Source: Mesorhizobium caraganae (GTDB taxonomy: Bacteria > Pseudomonadota > Alphaproteobacteria > Rhizobiales > Rhizobiaceae). From it: a DNA stretch of 64,000 bases. The stretch is taken from the NCBI RefSeq assembly GCF_016836705.1, contig NZ_JAFCGY010000004.1, positions 124,001 through 188,000 on the forward strand, read 5' to 3'. Made by a program: the position numbers and the translations under genes. Below are positions 26,765 through 35,770 of this stretch, in pieces (positions within the stretch are counted from its first letter, which is position 1; each line of letters begins with the position of its first letter). The notes under the pieces are model-generated. The model saw only the letters and a list, made by a program, of their open reading frames with translations. It was not told where the DNA came from and searched no databases.

Positions 26765-27660
26765 AGACTGTTATCCTCACCGATGGCGGTATGGGCCAGG
26801 AACTGGTCCGCCGCAGCAAATCCGAGCCGACGCCGTTGTGGTCGGCCAGGGTGCTGATCGACGAACCGGATCTGGTGCGCGACCTGCATGCCGAATTCAT
26901 CCGGGCTGGCGCCCGCGTCATCACCATCAACACCTATTCGGCCACGCCGGAGCGGCTGGCGCGCGAGGGCGCGGAGGAACTGTTCAAGCCGCTGCAGAAG
27001 CGCGGCATCGAGCTTGCAAGGCAAGCTTGCGAGCAAGCCGGAGAGGCAACCATCGCCGGCTGCCTGTCGCCGCTGTTCGGCAGCTATGCGCCGGCACTGA
27101 CCATTTCCTATCAGGACACACTCGACATCTACCGCCGCATCGTTGCCGAGCAGGCGGACGGCGTCGATCTCTTTCTGTGCGAAACCATGGCCTCCGCCGA
27201 TGAAGCGCGCGCGGCCGTCACGGCAGCATCGGAAAGCGGCAAGCCGGTCTGGCTGTCATGGACGCTGGCCGACCACGGCACCCCGCGCCTGCGGAGCGGC
27301 GAAGCGATCGCCGCGGCCTCGCGTGCACTCGACGGCCTGCAGCTCGCGGCACGGCTGGTCAATTGCTGTCGGCCCGAAGCGATCGCCGCGGCACTGCCCG
27401 AGCTGATCGATCTCGGCGGCCCGGTCGGCGCCTATGCCAACGGCTTCACGTCTACCGAAGCGCTCAAGCATGGCGGCACCGTCGATGTGCTGCATGCCCG
27501 CCACGACCTTGGTCCTGATGCCTATGCCGACCAGGCGCTCGGCTGGGTCGAGGCCGGCGCCACCATCGTCGGCGGATGCTGCGAAGTCGGCCCTGCCCAC
27601 ATCGCTGCCTTGCGTGACCGGCTCGAACAGGCCGGTTACCAGATTTCGGGAGTTCAATGA
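26761..27660 (+). CDS. homocysteine S-methyltransferase-family protein
   Basis: This is a 299-residue S-methyl_trans barrel, counted from the GTG at 26761 that overlaps the previous stop. Opening motif LTDGGMGQELVRR; zinc-binding cysteines appear in VNCCRPE (residues 202-203) and GGCCEVGP (273-274), as in betaine-homocysteine and S-methylmethionine methyltransferases. The family moves a methyl group from a betaine, sulfonium or methyl-corrinoid donor to a thiol. Its place between two demethylating flavoproteins suggests the first methyl group of a quaternary or sulfonium substrate is removed here, but other members act on selenocysteine or unknown thiols. Confidence 0.82.
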   Translation: MKTVILTDGGMGQELVRRSKSEPTPLWSARVLIDEPDLVRDLHAEFIRAGARVITINTYSATPERLAREGAEELFKPLQKRGIELARQACEQAGEATIAGCLSPLFGSYAPALTISYQDTLDIYRRIVAEQADGVDLFLCETMASADEARAAVTAASESGKPVWLSWTLADHGTPRLRSGEAIAAASRALDGLQLAARLVNCCRPEAIAAALPELIDLGGPVGAYANGFTSTEALKHGGTVDVLHARHDLGPDAYADQALGWVEAGATIVGGCCEVGPAHIAALRDRLEQAGYQISGVQ

Positions 27661-28841
27661 TGCCCAGACCGTCAAAGCGCATTTCCGGCATCGTGCCTTC
27701 CGGCAAGGATGGCTGGGAGGTCCACACCGAGGCCTGGGCCCGCAAGGAGGCCGGCCAGGACATCATCATGCTGTCGGTCGGCGACCATGATTTCGATACG
27801 CCTTCGCAAACCATCGAAGCCTGCGTGACGGCGGTTCGCGGCAGCAACCACCATTACACCCCGCTTCCCGGCGTTCCGCGCCTGCGCCGAGCGATGGCAG
27901 CGGCCTCGACCGCCTGCACCGGCATCGAAACGAGCCCCGACCAGGTCATCGCCACGCCCGGCGGCCAGGCAGCCCTTTACGCGGCCGTCCAGGCCGTGCT
28001 CGACCAGGGCGACCATGCCATCGTGGTCGAGCCCTACTACGCTACCTACCCCAACACGTTCGGCGCCGCCGGCGCCAGTTTCACCGTGGTCGAGACCCCG
28101 GCCGAGGACGGTTTCCAGCCGCGCGCCGACAGGATCCGCGCGGCGCTCAAGCCCAACACGCGCGCCATATTGATCAACACGCCGAACAACCCGACCGGTG
28201 CTGTCTATTCGCGCGAGCGGCTGGAAGAACTGGCAGCAATCTGCCGCGAGCATGATCTCTGGCTTTTGTCGGACGAGGTCTACTGGACGCTGGGCGGCGG
28301 CGAACACATTTCGCCGCGCGGCCTGCCCGGCATGGCTGAGCGCACGCTGGTCATCAATTCCATGTCCAAGAGCCATGGCATGACCGGCTGGCGCATGGGC
28401 TGGCTGACCGGCCCGGCTGAGATGATCACGCTGTTGACCAACCTCAATCTGGTGACGACCTACGGCCTGCCGGCCTTCATCTCGATCGCTTGTGCCGAGG
28501 CGCTGGAGAACCGTTACGGCGTCAAGGAAATCGCCGAGCGCTACGCGGCGCGCCGCACCGTTCTGCTCGACGCGGTGCGCGGCATGAACAATGTCACCGT
28601 GCACGGCTCCGAGGGCGGCATGTATGTCATGCTCGACATCTCGGCGGTCGAGCCCGACGACGAGAAATTCGCCTGGGCTTTGCTCGATGCCGAAAAGGTC
28701 GGCGTCATGCCGGGCTCCAGCTTCGGCCATGCCGCCGCCGGCCACATCCGCATCAGCCTCTGCCAGCCGGAACCGGTGCTTCAGGAAGCCGCAAAGCGCC
28801 TGCGCCGTTTTGCATCCAGCTATCGCCGCGAGGCCGCATGA
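27657..28841 (+). CDS. class I/II PLP-dependent aminotransferase
   Basis: This is a 394-residue fold-type I aminotransferase of the aspartate/tyrosine group. Features: [15 protein letters not shown] substrate-arm region, ATPGGQAALYAAVQ (PLP phosphate-binding), NTPNNPTGAVYS (PLP Asn), LLSDEVYW (PLP Asp/Tyr), the Schiff-base lysine near residue 238 in SMSKSHGMTGWRMGW, and the C-terminal HIRISLCQ arginine that binds the carboxylate. Its start overlaps the preceding stop (ATGATG) and its end overlaps the next gene by 4 bases, so it is translationally coupled to the two flavoproteins. It probably deaminates the primary amino acid left after demethylation. Confidence 0.82.
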   Translation: MMPRPSKRISGIVPSGKDGWEVHTEAWARKEAGQDIIMLSVGDHDFDTPSQTIEACVTAVRGSNHHYTPLPGVPRLRRAMAAASTACTGIETSPDQVIATPGGQAALYAAVQAVLDQGDHAIVVEPYYATYPNTFGAAGASFTVVETPAEDGFQPRADRIRAALKPNTRAILINTPNNPTGAVYSRERLEELAAICREHDLWLLSDEVYWTLGGGEHISPRGLPGMAERTLVINSMSKSHGMTGWRMGWLTGPAEMITLLTNLNLVTTYGLPAFISIACAEALENRYGVKEIAERYAARRTVLLDAVRGMNNVTVHGSEGGMYVMLDISAVEPDDEKFAWALLDAEKVGVMPGSSFGHAAAGHIRISLCQPEPVLQEAAKRLRRFASSYRREAA

Positions 28842-31285
28842 CCAAGACGATACCCACCAAGGCCCGCGCCGTGATCATCGGCGGCGGCGTCTCCGGCTGT
28901 TCCGTCGCCTATCATCTGGCCAAGCTCGGCTGGACCGACATCGTGCTGCTCGAACGCAAACAGCTGACATCGGGCACGACATGGCACGCCGCCGGCCTGA
29001 TCGGCCAGCTGCGCGGCTCGCAGAACATGACGCGGCTGGCCAAATATTCGGCCGACCTCTACGTCAAGCTGGAGGCCGAGACGGAGGTCGGCACCGGCAT
29101 GCGCCAGGTCGGCTCGATCACCGTGGCGCTGACCGAGGAGCGCAAGCACGAAATCTATAGGCAGGCCTCGCTCGCCCGCGCCTTCGATGTCGATGTACGC
29201 GAGATTTCACCTAGGGAAGTCAAAGAGATGTATCCGCATCTCAATGTTTCTGATGTCGTCGGCGCAGTGCATCTGCCGCTCGACGGCCAGTGCGATCCCG
29301 CCAACATCGCCATGGCGCTGGCCAAGGGTGCGCGCCAGCGCGGCGCCACCATCGTCGAGAATGTGAAGGTCACCAAGGTCCACACCAAGGCCGGCCGCGT
29401 CACCGGCGTGTCGTGGGCGCAGGGCGAGGACCAGGGCACCATCGAGGCCGACATCGTCGTCAACTGCGCCGGCATGTGGGCGCGTGAACTCGGCGCACAG
29501 AACGGCGTCACCATCCCGCTGCACGCCTGCGAGCATTTTTACCTCGTCACCGAGCCGATCCCCGGTCTCGGCCGACTGCCGGTGCTGCGCGTTCCCGACG
29601 AATGCGCCTACTACAAGGAAGACGCCGGCAAGATGATGCTCGGGGCCTTCGAGCCGTTGGCCAAGCCATGGGGCATGGACGGCATCAGAGAAGATTTCTG
29701 CTTCGACCAGTTGCCCGAGGACATGGAGCATTTCGAGCCGATCCTCGAAATGGGCGTCAACCGCATGCCGATGCTGGCCACCGCCGGCATTCACACCTTC
29801 TTCAACGGCCCCGAAAGCTTTACCCCGGACGACCGCTACTATCTCGGCGAGGCGCCGGAGCTATCGGGCTACTGGATGGCGACCGGCTATAACTCGATCG
29901 GCATCGTCTCCTCCGGCGGCGCCGGCATGGCTTTGGCGCAATGGATCAACGATGGCGAAGCGCCCTTCGACCTCTGGGAAGTCGACATCCGCCGCGCCCA
30001 GCCGTTTCAGAAGAACCGCCGCTACCTAAAGGAGCGTGTCTCCGAAACGCTCGGCCTTCTCTATGCCGACCATTTTCCTTACCGGCAGATGGCAACGTCC
30101 AGGAATGTCAGGCGCTCGCCGCTGCATGAGCATCTGAAGGCGCGCGGCGCGGTCTTCGGCGAGGTCGCCGGCTGGGAGCGCGCCAACTGGTTTGCCCGCG
30201 AAGGACAGGAACGCGAATACCGCTATTCCTGGAAACGTCAGAACTGGTTCGGCAACCAGCGCGAGGAGCATCTGGCGATCCGCAACAAGGTCGGTCTGTT
30301 CGACATGACCTCATTTGGCAAGATCCGCGTCGAGGGCCGCGATGCCTGCGCCTTCCTGCAAAGACTCTGCGCCAACGATATGGACGTGGCGCCGGGCAAG
30401 ATCGTCTACACCCAGATGCTCAACCAGCGCGGCGGCATCGAAAGCGATCTGACGGTGTCGCGCCTGTCGGAGACAGCCTATTTCCTCGTCGTTCCCGGCG
30501 CGACGCTGCAGCGCGACCTGGCCTGGCTGCGCCGGCATGTCGGCGAGGAATTCGTCGTCATCACCGACTTGACCGCAGCTGAAAGCGTGCTCTGCCTGAT
30601 GGGTCCGGATGCGCGCAAGCTGATCCAGAAGGTCAGCCCCAACGATTTCTCCAACGAGAACAATCCGTTCGGCACTTTCCAGGAGATCGAGATCGGCATG
30701 GGCCTCGCCCGCGCCCACCGCGTCACCTATGTCGGCGAGCTCGGCTGGGAGCTCTATGTCTCGACCGATCAGGCGGCGCATGTCTTCGAAGCGATCGACG
30801 AGGCCGGCGCGGATGTCGGCCTGAAACTCTGCGGCCTGCATACGCTCGATTCCTGCCGCATCGAAAAGGCCTTCCGCCATTTCGGCCACGACATCACCGA
30901 CGAGGACAATGTGCTGGAGGCCGGCCTCGGCTTTGCAGTGAAGACGGCAAAAGGCGACTTCATCGGTCGCGACGCGGTGCTCGAGAAAAAGGAGGCCGGC
31001 CTGTCACGCCGGCTGGTCCAGTTCCGGCTGAAGGACCCTGAGCCCCTGCTCTTCCACAATGAGGCCATCCTGCGCGACGGCAAGATCGTCGGCCCGATCA
31101 CCTCAGGCAATTACGGCCATCATCTTGGTGGCGCGATTGGGTTGGGTTATGTGCCAAGCAAGGGCGAGAGCGAGGCGGATGTGCTTTCCTCATCCTACGA
31201 GATCGAGATCGCCGGCGAGCGTTTCACCGCCGAAGCATCGGTGAAGCCGATGTATGATCCGAAGGCGGAACGGGTGAAGATGTAG
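28838..31285 (+). CDS. FAD/GcvT fusion oxidoreductase, dimethylglycine dehydrogenase-like (paralog 3)
   Basis: This is an 815-residue protein starting at the ATG that overlaps the aminotransferase stop (ATGA). DAO domain with VIIGGGVSGCSVAYHLAKLG, flavin-linked His50 in SGTTWHAAGL, and NCAGMWARELG. The GcvT domain starts near residue 425 and contains YVGELGWELYVS and the C-terminal barrel. Among the three paralogs its motifs are closest to classical dimethylglycine dehydrogenase. It ends the XRE-cupin operon and is followed by a mosaic repeat between convergent genes, which may help terminate transcription. The open frame upstream to 28490 is antisense-quality sequence inside the aminotransferase and is not part of the gene. 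Confidence 0.88.
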   Translation: MTKTIPTKARAVIIGGGVSGCSVAYHLAKLGWTDIVLLERKQLTSGTTWHAAGLIGQLRGSQNMTRLAKYSADLYVKLEAETEVGTGMRQVGSITVALTEERKHEIYRQASLARAFDVDVREISPREVKEMYPHLNVSDVVGAVHLPLDGQCDPANIAMALAKGARQRGATIVENVKVTKVHTKAGRVTGVSWAQGEDQGTIEADIVVNCAGMWARELGAQNGVTIPLHACEHFYLVTEPIPGLGRLPVLRVPDECAYYKEDAGKMMLGAFEPLAKPWGMDGIREDFCFDQLPEDMEHFEPILEMGVNRMPMLATAGIHTFFNGPESFTPDDRYYLGEAPELSGYWMATGYNSIGIVSSGGAGMALAQWINDGEAPFDLWEVDIRRAQPFQKNRRYLKERVSETLGLLYADHFPYRQMATSRNVRRSPLHEHLKARGAVFGEVAGWERANWFAREGQEREYRYSWKRQNWFGNQREEHLAIRNKVGLFDMTSFGKIRVEGRDACAFLQRLCANDMDVAPGKIVYTQMLNQRGGIESDLTVSRLSETAYFLVVPGATLQRDLAWLRRHVGEEFVVITDLTAAESVLCLMGPDARKLIQKVSPNDFSNENNPFGTFQEIEIGMGLARAHRVTYVGELGWELYVSTDQAAHVFEAIDEAGADVGLKLCGLHTLDSCRIEKAFRHFGHDITDEDNVLEAGLGFAVKTAKGDFIGRDAVLEKKEAGLSRRLVQFRLKDPEPLLFHNEAILRDGKIVGPITSGNYGHHLGGAIGLGYVPSKGESEADVLSSSYEIEIAGERFTAEASVKPMYDPKAERVKM

Positions 31286-31294
31286 CGCCGCCCT

Positions 31295-31424
31295 GTCCTT
31301 CTCCCCGTTCACGGGGAGAAGGTGGCCCGAAGGGCCGGATGAGGGGCAGCACCAAGGTCTGCAGAGTTCGCGCCGCCCCTCATCTGCCTGCCGGCATCTT
31401 CTCCCCGTAAACGGGGAGAAGGAC
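31295..31424. repeat. rhizobial intergenic mosaic repeat, short copy (A1)
   Basis: Two arms, each a hairpin (CTTCTCCCCGTTCACGGGGA and CTTCTCCCCGTAAACGGGGA), are in inverted orientation. Between them lie GATGAGGGGCAGC and its complement GCCCCTCATCTG. It lies between the convergent dimethylglycine-dehydrogenase-like gene and the quinone-reductase-like pseudogene, and could act as a bidirectional terminator. Confidence 0.75.
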
Positions 31425-31433
31425 GCTAACCCG

Positions 31434-32020
31434 TCAAAACCGCTCCAGCTTCCCTCGGACCTTCCCCAGAAACGCCGCCCGGCTTTTCGGCGTCGAGGCA
31501 TCCATCAAATAATGCGCCAGGAAAAACGTCCGGCAGCGTGTAGCGCACAGCGCCCGCATGCCGCGCAGCAAGGTCTTGCGGCCGGGCTGGCCGACGACGA
31601 CGCTCCACCAGGTCGCGCGCCGCAGGTGGTGATGACGCCGACCTTGGTGACATGTGTCATCAGCGACGTGATCCGCCCCTTGCCCGCCGGCAGCTTGAAG
31701 GCGACATCGGTCGCCCACACCCGGTCGAGCCAGCCCTTCAGCATGGCCGGCAACCCGTACCACCAGGTCGGATAGATGAAGAGGATCGCCTGCGCCCAGG
31801 CGAGATGCTCGAAATGCGGCTTCAGCGCCGGATCCTCCGGCGCGCGCTCATTGTAGGCGCGCCGCTCATCGCTTCCCATCACCGGGTCGAAGTTTTCCGC
31901 ATAGAGGTCGAGCAGGCGCACATCCCAGCCCCGTGCCTTCAGCACGTCGACCGCTGTGTCGCGAATGGCGGCGCAAAAACTTTCGGGCACCGGATGGCAA
32001 TAGACCACCAGCACGCGCAT
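31434..32020 (-). pseudogene. NAD(P)H:quinone oxidoreductase-like gene with a frameshift
   Basis: The first 137 or so codons encode a flavodoxin-fold quinone reductase (MRVLVVYCHPVPESFCAAIR, IFIYPTWWYGLPAMLKGWLD, THVTKVGVITTCG). The frame then runs into low-quality sequence and stops at 31505. In the next frame, from about 31613 to the stop at 31434, the expected C-terminus continues (TWWSVVVGQPGRK, FFLAHYLMDAS, TPKSRAAFLGKV), aligning residue for residue with the intact neighbour at 32020-32601. One base appears missing in the CGCGCGC run at about 31614-31620. Either the gene is inactive or this is a sequencing error. It overlaps the paralog's stop (TAATG), a tandem duplication. Confidence 0.75.
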
Positions 32021-32601
32021 TAGAATTCATCCATCCTGGCCGCGACCTTGGCGAGGAAGGCCGCCCGCGTCTCATCGGTCGACAGGTTCATCGAATAATG
32101 CGCGAGGTAGGAGACGGAGGCACCGGGCTTGATCGTCGCCCGCAGCATCCGTTTGACCAGCCGGCGCGGCGGATCGCCCATCAGCATGGCGCGAAACCGG
32201 CCGCCGCCATAGGTGGTGACGGCCGCCAGTTTACGGATGTTGTGCAGCGATGGCTGCGCCTGGCCGTCGACCAGCTTGAACGACACTCCGGGCAGGAAGA
32301 CGCGGTCGAAAAAGCCTTTCAGGATGGCCGGAAAGCCATAATTCCAGACGGGGTAGGACAGCACCAGCGCCTCGGCCTTAAGCAGACGCTCGACATAGGG
32401 TGCGGCCGGGTCCGCGGGGCTGCGCTGGTTGTGATAGTCCAGCCTCTCCGCGCGCGTCAGCCTGGGATCGAAATCCTCGGCATAGAGATCGCAGTCGTCG
32501 ACGTCGTGGCCGGCCGCCGTCAGCCGCTCGACGATCGTCCGGTGCATGCCGGCATTGAAGCTGGTCTCCACCGGATGCGCATAGAGGACGAGGACTTTCA
32601 T
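32020..32601 (-). CDS. NAD(P)H:quinone oxidoreductase-like flavoprotein
   Basis: This is a 193-residue flavodoxin-like-fold protein of the NQO1/KefF-type family. It has MKVLVLYAHPVETSFNAGMH (FMN/FAD phosphate loop), LVLSYPVWNYGFPAILKGFF (flavin contact) and TTYGGGRFRAMLMGDPPRR. Members reduce quinones by two electrons with NAD(P)H. It is intact, unlike its tandem partner downstream, whose start overlaps its stop. A class B repeat separates it from the VAO-type oxidase gene upstream, so it may or may not share that transcript. Confidence 0.82.
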   Translation of the reverse strand: MKVLVLYAHPVETSFNAGMHRTIVERLTAAGHDVDDCDLYAEDFDPRLTRAERLDYHNQRSPADPAAPYVERLLKAEALVLSYPVWNYGFPAILKGFFDRVFLPGVSFKLVDGQAQPSLHNIRKLAAVTTYGGGRFRAMLMGDPPRRLVKRMLRATIKPGASVSYLAHYSMNLSTDETRAAFLAKVAARMDEF

Positions 32602-32604
32602 GGG

Positions 32605-32767
32605 AGAATCTCCCCCCTTGAGGGGGAGATGTCGCCGAGGGCGACAGAGGGGGTCGCCGCGCGTGAAGCGCCAACTTTCTCTTTCTTCGAAAGGCCGGGC
32701 CGCTTCGCGCCAGCCGAACCGACCCTTTCTGGCCTGCCGGCCATCTCCCCCTCAAGGGGGGAGATCC
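32605..32767. repeat. intergenic inverted repeat, class B copy
   Basis: The left end (ATCTCCCCCCTTGAGGGGGA) and the right end (CATCTCCCCCTCAAGGGGGG) are inverted copies, each itself a palindrome. The middle carries GAAGCGCC-type and GGCCGG-type inner arms. It differs in sequence from the class A elements but has the same double-hairpin plan. The following bases (about 32780-32792) hold TTTCGCCAATCGC, a core word also found inside the class A copies. Confidence 0.6.
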
Positions 32768-32827
32768 GACGTCGCCGCGGCTTTCGCCAATCGCCAATGG
32801 AGCCGGTGGACGGGCGCAAACCTCTCA

Positions 32828-34231
32828 TCACACCGCCTTCTGCAGGCCCTTGAACAAAAAAGTCCGGCCCGAGCGATAGTCATAATCCGGGTTTTCCCAG
32901 GCGATCATTTTGCCGGGGTTGAGCAGACCTTGCGGATCGGTCTCGCGCTTGAAGGCGAGCTGGATTTCGTCGGTCTGCTTCATGCCGCCTTCTTCCAGCG
33001 TGTAGCGATGCGGGTTGAAGATCGGGCAGCCATTCTCCTCATGCAGCCGGATGATCTCGTTAAGCCGCGCCTCTGTGGTGAATTTGACCAGCGGCAAGCC
33101 GAAGCAAGTGATGTTGCCGTCGAGCCGCACGAATTCGAGATGCGAGAAGACCTCGCCCGGAAACATCGCATCCATCTTCTCGACCAGCGCCAACTGGTTG
33201 GGAAACGGATAGAGCGACTGCAGGTAGGTGATCGCGGGATCGACGCGCAGTGCCCGCAGCGTGGTGTGGTTCCAGGCCAGTTCGAAGCCCGGCGGCAGGC
33301 CTTTCTTCTCCTCGTCCGTCACTGTTGCCGCATTGAAGATGATTTCGCCGCCCGCGCGACGGGTGAAGGCGAGGAAAGCGTCGAGCCCATGCTTTGCAAC
33401 CATCACGACGCAGATGCTCTGCCCTTCCCTGAAAAACTTCTGGTGCCGCTTGAAATAGAGCTGCGGCACCGGGGCCGCGATCGGCGTGATCAGCTTGGTC
33501 AGGATGCCGTCCTGGCAGGCCAGCGCATTGCCGTAGCGGGCCGCCGGCATGAAAGCGTCGAAGCCGACGATGACGTCGATCCACTCATAGGCTGCCGTCA
33601 GCGGCATCTCGACCTCGGTGATTACACCATTGGTACCGTAGGCGTGCGTGACCTTGTGCAGATCCTCGCCGGTGAGTTCGAGAACCTTCGGCTCGGCCTC
33701 CATGGTGACGACGCGCAGGCGCAGCACATTGCCGAAATCGCGCAAGCCACCGAAATTGATTGAGCCGACACCGCCCGAGCCGCCGGCGATGAAGCCGCCG
33801 ATCGACGCGGTGTTGTAGGTCGACGGCGATAACCTGAGCTCCTGCCCGGAATGCGCCCGCGTCGCTCTGTCGATGTCGGCCAGGATCGCGCCTGGCCCGG
33901 TCACGACGCGGCCCGGCGCGATCGACTTGATCTCTTTCATCTCAGCAAGGTTGAGCACCACACCGCCCGACAGCGGCATCGCCTGGCCGTAATTGCCGGT
34001 GCCGCTGCCGCGCGGCGTCACCGGAACGCCGTGGCGGTGGCAGGCGGCAAGCACGCGGATGAGTTCAGCCTCGTTCTTCGGCGTCACGATCAGGTCGCCG
34101 GTGACATGGTCGAGCTGCTGCTTTAGCACCGGGCTGTACCAATAGAAGTCGCGGCTCTTCTGCTGGACGATGGCCGGATTGTCGTCGAGTTTTATCCCGT
34201 CGAGATCGCGTTTGAGCGCCGAAACATCCAT
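32828..34231 (-). CDS. FAD-linked oxidase of the VAO/PCMH family (glycolate oxidase GlcD-like)
   Basis: This is a 467-residue protein. The PCMH-type FAD domain contains VTPRGSGTGNYGQAMPLSGG, STYNTASIGGFIAGGSGGVG and YGTNGVITEVEMPL; the C-terminal FAD-oxidase_C domain ends with DPQGLLNPGKMIAWE, the DPxGxxNPGK signature. Family members oxidise 2-hydroxy acids, aromatic alcohols or ring nitrogen compounds. It overlaps the amidohydrolase stop (TAATG), so both are translated together and probably act on successive intermediates of one compound. The substrate is not recognisable. Confidence 0.82.
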   Translation of the reverse strand: MDVSALKRDLDGIKLDDNPAIVQQKSRDFYWYSPVLKQQLDHVTGDLIVTPKNEAELIRVLAACHRHGVPVTPRGSGTGNYGQAMPLSGGVVLNLAEMKEIKSIAPGRVVTGPGAILADIDRATRAHSGQELRLSPSTYNTASIGGFIAGGSGGVGSINFGGLRDFGNVLRLRVVTMEAEPKVLELTGEDLHKVTHAYGTNGVITEVEMPLTAAYEWIDVIVGFDAFMPAARYGNALACQDGILTKLITPIAAPVPQLYFKRHQKFFREGQSICVVMVAKHGLDAFLAFTRRAGGEIIFNAATVTDEEKKGLPPGFELAWNHTTLRALRVDPAITYLQSLYPFPNQLALVEKMDAMFPGEVFSHLEFVRLDGNITCFGLPLVKFTTEARLNEIIRLHEENGCPIFNPHRYTLEEGGMKQTDEIQLAFKRETDPQGLLNPGKMIAWENPDYDYRSGRTFLFKGLQKAV

Positions 34232-35541
34232 TAGTCCACCATCAGTTCGTCGAGTTCGGCATAGTCGGGCAATTGCCGGTCGATCGCCTTGCCGTCGCGC
34301 ACGACGATGCGATCCGATTCGGGCCGCGACAGCAATTCCGTCCAGCTCCGCCCCTTGAAGATGATGAAGTCGGCGCTGCCGCCGGCAGCCAGCATGCCGA
34401 AGCCGTCGAGCCGCATCACCTTGGCCGGCGTCGCCGCCACAGCTTGCGGCCAGTCAGCGACCGGGTGATCGAAATGCAGGATGCGCGTCGCCATGCGGTA
34501 GACCTCCAGCATGTCGAGATCGCCATAGGCATAGAACGGGTCGCGCGTGTTGTCGGAGGCGACAGCGACCGGAATGCCCCTCGCCTTCATCTCGTGCAGC
34601 AGTGTCACCCCGCGCCAGCGTGGCGTGGTCAGGTCGGCGCGCCGGTCCTGCAGATAGAGATTGCACATTGGCAGCGACACCACGGCCAGCCCGGCCTTGG
34701 CCACCTTGTCGAGTGTATCCAGCACGTCGAGGTCCGGCTGGCGCGCCAGCGAGCAGCAATGTCCTACCAGGATGTTGCCTTCAAAACCGCTCCAGAGGGC
34801 AGCCTCGGCGATCTTCTTCAGCGAGATCGCCGCGACATCGTCGGTCTCGTCGGCGTGGAAATCGAGATCGAGCCGATGCTTGATCGCCTCAGAAAATACC
34901 TTGTCGAGCAGCTCTTCGAGATCCGGCACCATGTAGGTGACGACGCCCAGCACGCCCTTGGCTGCGGCCACGCGCTTCGCCAGTTTTTCGAACCATTTTG
35001 TGTCGCGCACGCCTTCGATACCGAGCAGGCAGGCCGCTTGCAACTCGATGCGGCCGCGCCATGTCTCCCGCATCGTCTCGAACACCGGCCAGGAAATCTC
35101 CTCCTGCGGCGGCACGCTGTCGAGATGCGTGCGCAACGCCTTGGTGCCGTGCGCATAGGCCGAGCGCAGCGAGAAATCCATGCGTTTCGCTACGTCCTCG
35201 GCACTCCAGCGCGCCGCGCGGTCGGTGCCGGTGGCGTTGAGTGCGCCCATGAAGGTGCCGTCGGGATTGGGCTTGCGCGGCCAGATATGACCCTTGTCTA
35301 TATGGGTGTGGCAGTCGACGAAGCACGGCAGGATGATGCGGCCGGCAAGGTCGATGGCATCGGCCGGCGCTTTTGATTTCTTATGCGCAGCGATAGCTGA
35401 GATCCTGCCGTTGGCGACGGTGATGTCGGCCAATGCGAAGCCGTCAGTATCGAAGGTGGCGGCAAGACCCAGCGTTAGTGACCGGTGAAGACGAACGTTG
35501 CCAAGTACAAACTGGCCGGAATCTGAAATCTGTGAGGTCAC
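34231..35541 (-). CDS. amidohydrolase, cytosine deaminase-like
   Basis: This is a 436-residue amidohydrolase of the CodA/cytosine-deaminase branch. Metal and catalytic motifs: CHTHIDKGH (HxH), DFHADETDD (His plus catalytic Glu), LVGHCCS, and VASDNTRDPF (Asp). Members deaminate cytosine, isoguanine, creatinine or other cyclic amidines. The GTG start at 35541 is preceded by GAGGGG that belongs to the adjoining repeat element. The gene is translationally coupled to the VAO-type oxidase and lies downstream of an ABC importer in the same direction. A heterocyclic nitrogen compound is the likely substrate. Confidence 0.82.
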   Translation of the reverse strand: MTSQISDSGQFVLGNVRLHRSLTLGLAATFDTDGFALADITVANGRISAIAAHKKSKAPADAIDLAGRIILPCFVDCHTHIDKGHIWPRKPNPDGTFMGALNATGTDRAARWSAEDVAKRMDFSLRSAYAHGTKALRTHLDSVPPQEEISWPVFETMRETWRGRIELQAACLLGIEGVRDTKWFEKLAKRVAAAKGVLGVVTYMVPDLEELLDKVFSEAIKHRLDLDFHADETDDVAAISLKKIAEAALWSGFEGNILVGHCCSLARQPDLDVLDTLDKVAKAGLAVVSLPMCNLYLQDRRADLTTPRWRGVTLLHEMKARGIPVAVASDNTRDPFYAYGDLDMLEVYRMATRILHFDHPVADWPQAVAATPAKVMRLDGFGMLAAGGSADFIIFKGRSWTELLSRPESDRIVVRDGKAIDRQLPDYAELDELMVD

Positions 35542-35721
35542 CGCTGCCCCTCATCCGCCTGCCGGCACCTTCTCCCCGTATAGTGACGGGGAGAAGGGGC
35601 TGTCGCGGCCGTCAGCGCTCGTTTTGCGAGGTTGACGATTGGCGAAACCATACGTGATGGCGTCTTTCTCCCCGTCTCTATACGGGGAGAAATGTCCGGC
35701 AGGACAATGAGGGGCAGCGCC
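35542..35721. repeat. rhizobial intergenic mosaic repeat, full-length copy (A2)
   Basis: This is a 180-bp element with inverted ends (GCTGCCCCTCAT and ATGAGGGGCAGC) and an inner hairpin next to each end (CTCCCCGTATAGTGACGGGG and CTCCCCGTCTCTATACGGGG). The core holds GATTGGCGAAACC, the complement of the TTTCGCCAAT word in copies A4 and A5. It lies between the permease gene and the amidohydrolase gene and touches the latter's start codon, so that the end GAGGGGC serves as its ribosome binding site. Confidence 0.8.
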
Positions 35722-35770
35722 AACGTTGGTACCGACGGCAGCCAACTTTTGTCCAGGGCGCAAAACATCA

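Noticed and set aside
31295..31424. Palindromic repeats considered as a CRISPR array
   Set aside because: There are only two inverted arms, no regularly spaced direct repeats and spacers, and the same unit recurs at other intergenic sites; no cas genes are present.
31505..32020. Reading the frameshifted quinone reductase as an intact 171-residue protein
   Set aside because: The last part (Ser/Ala/Cys-rich) is unlike the family, while the expected C-terminus continues in the next frame.
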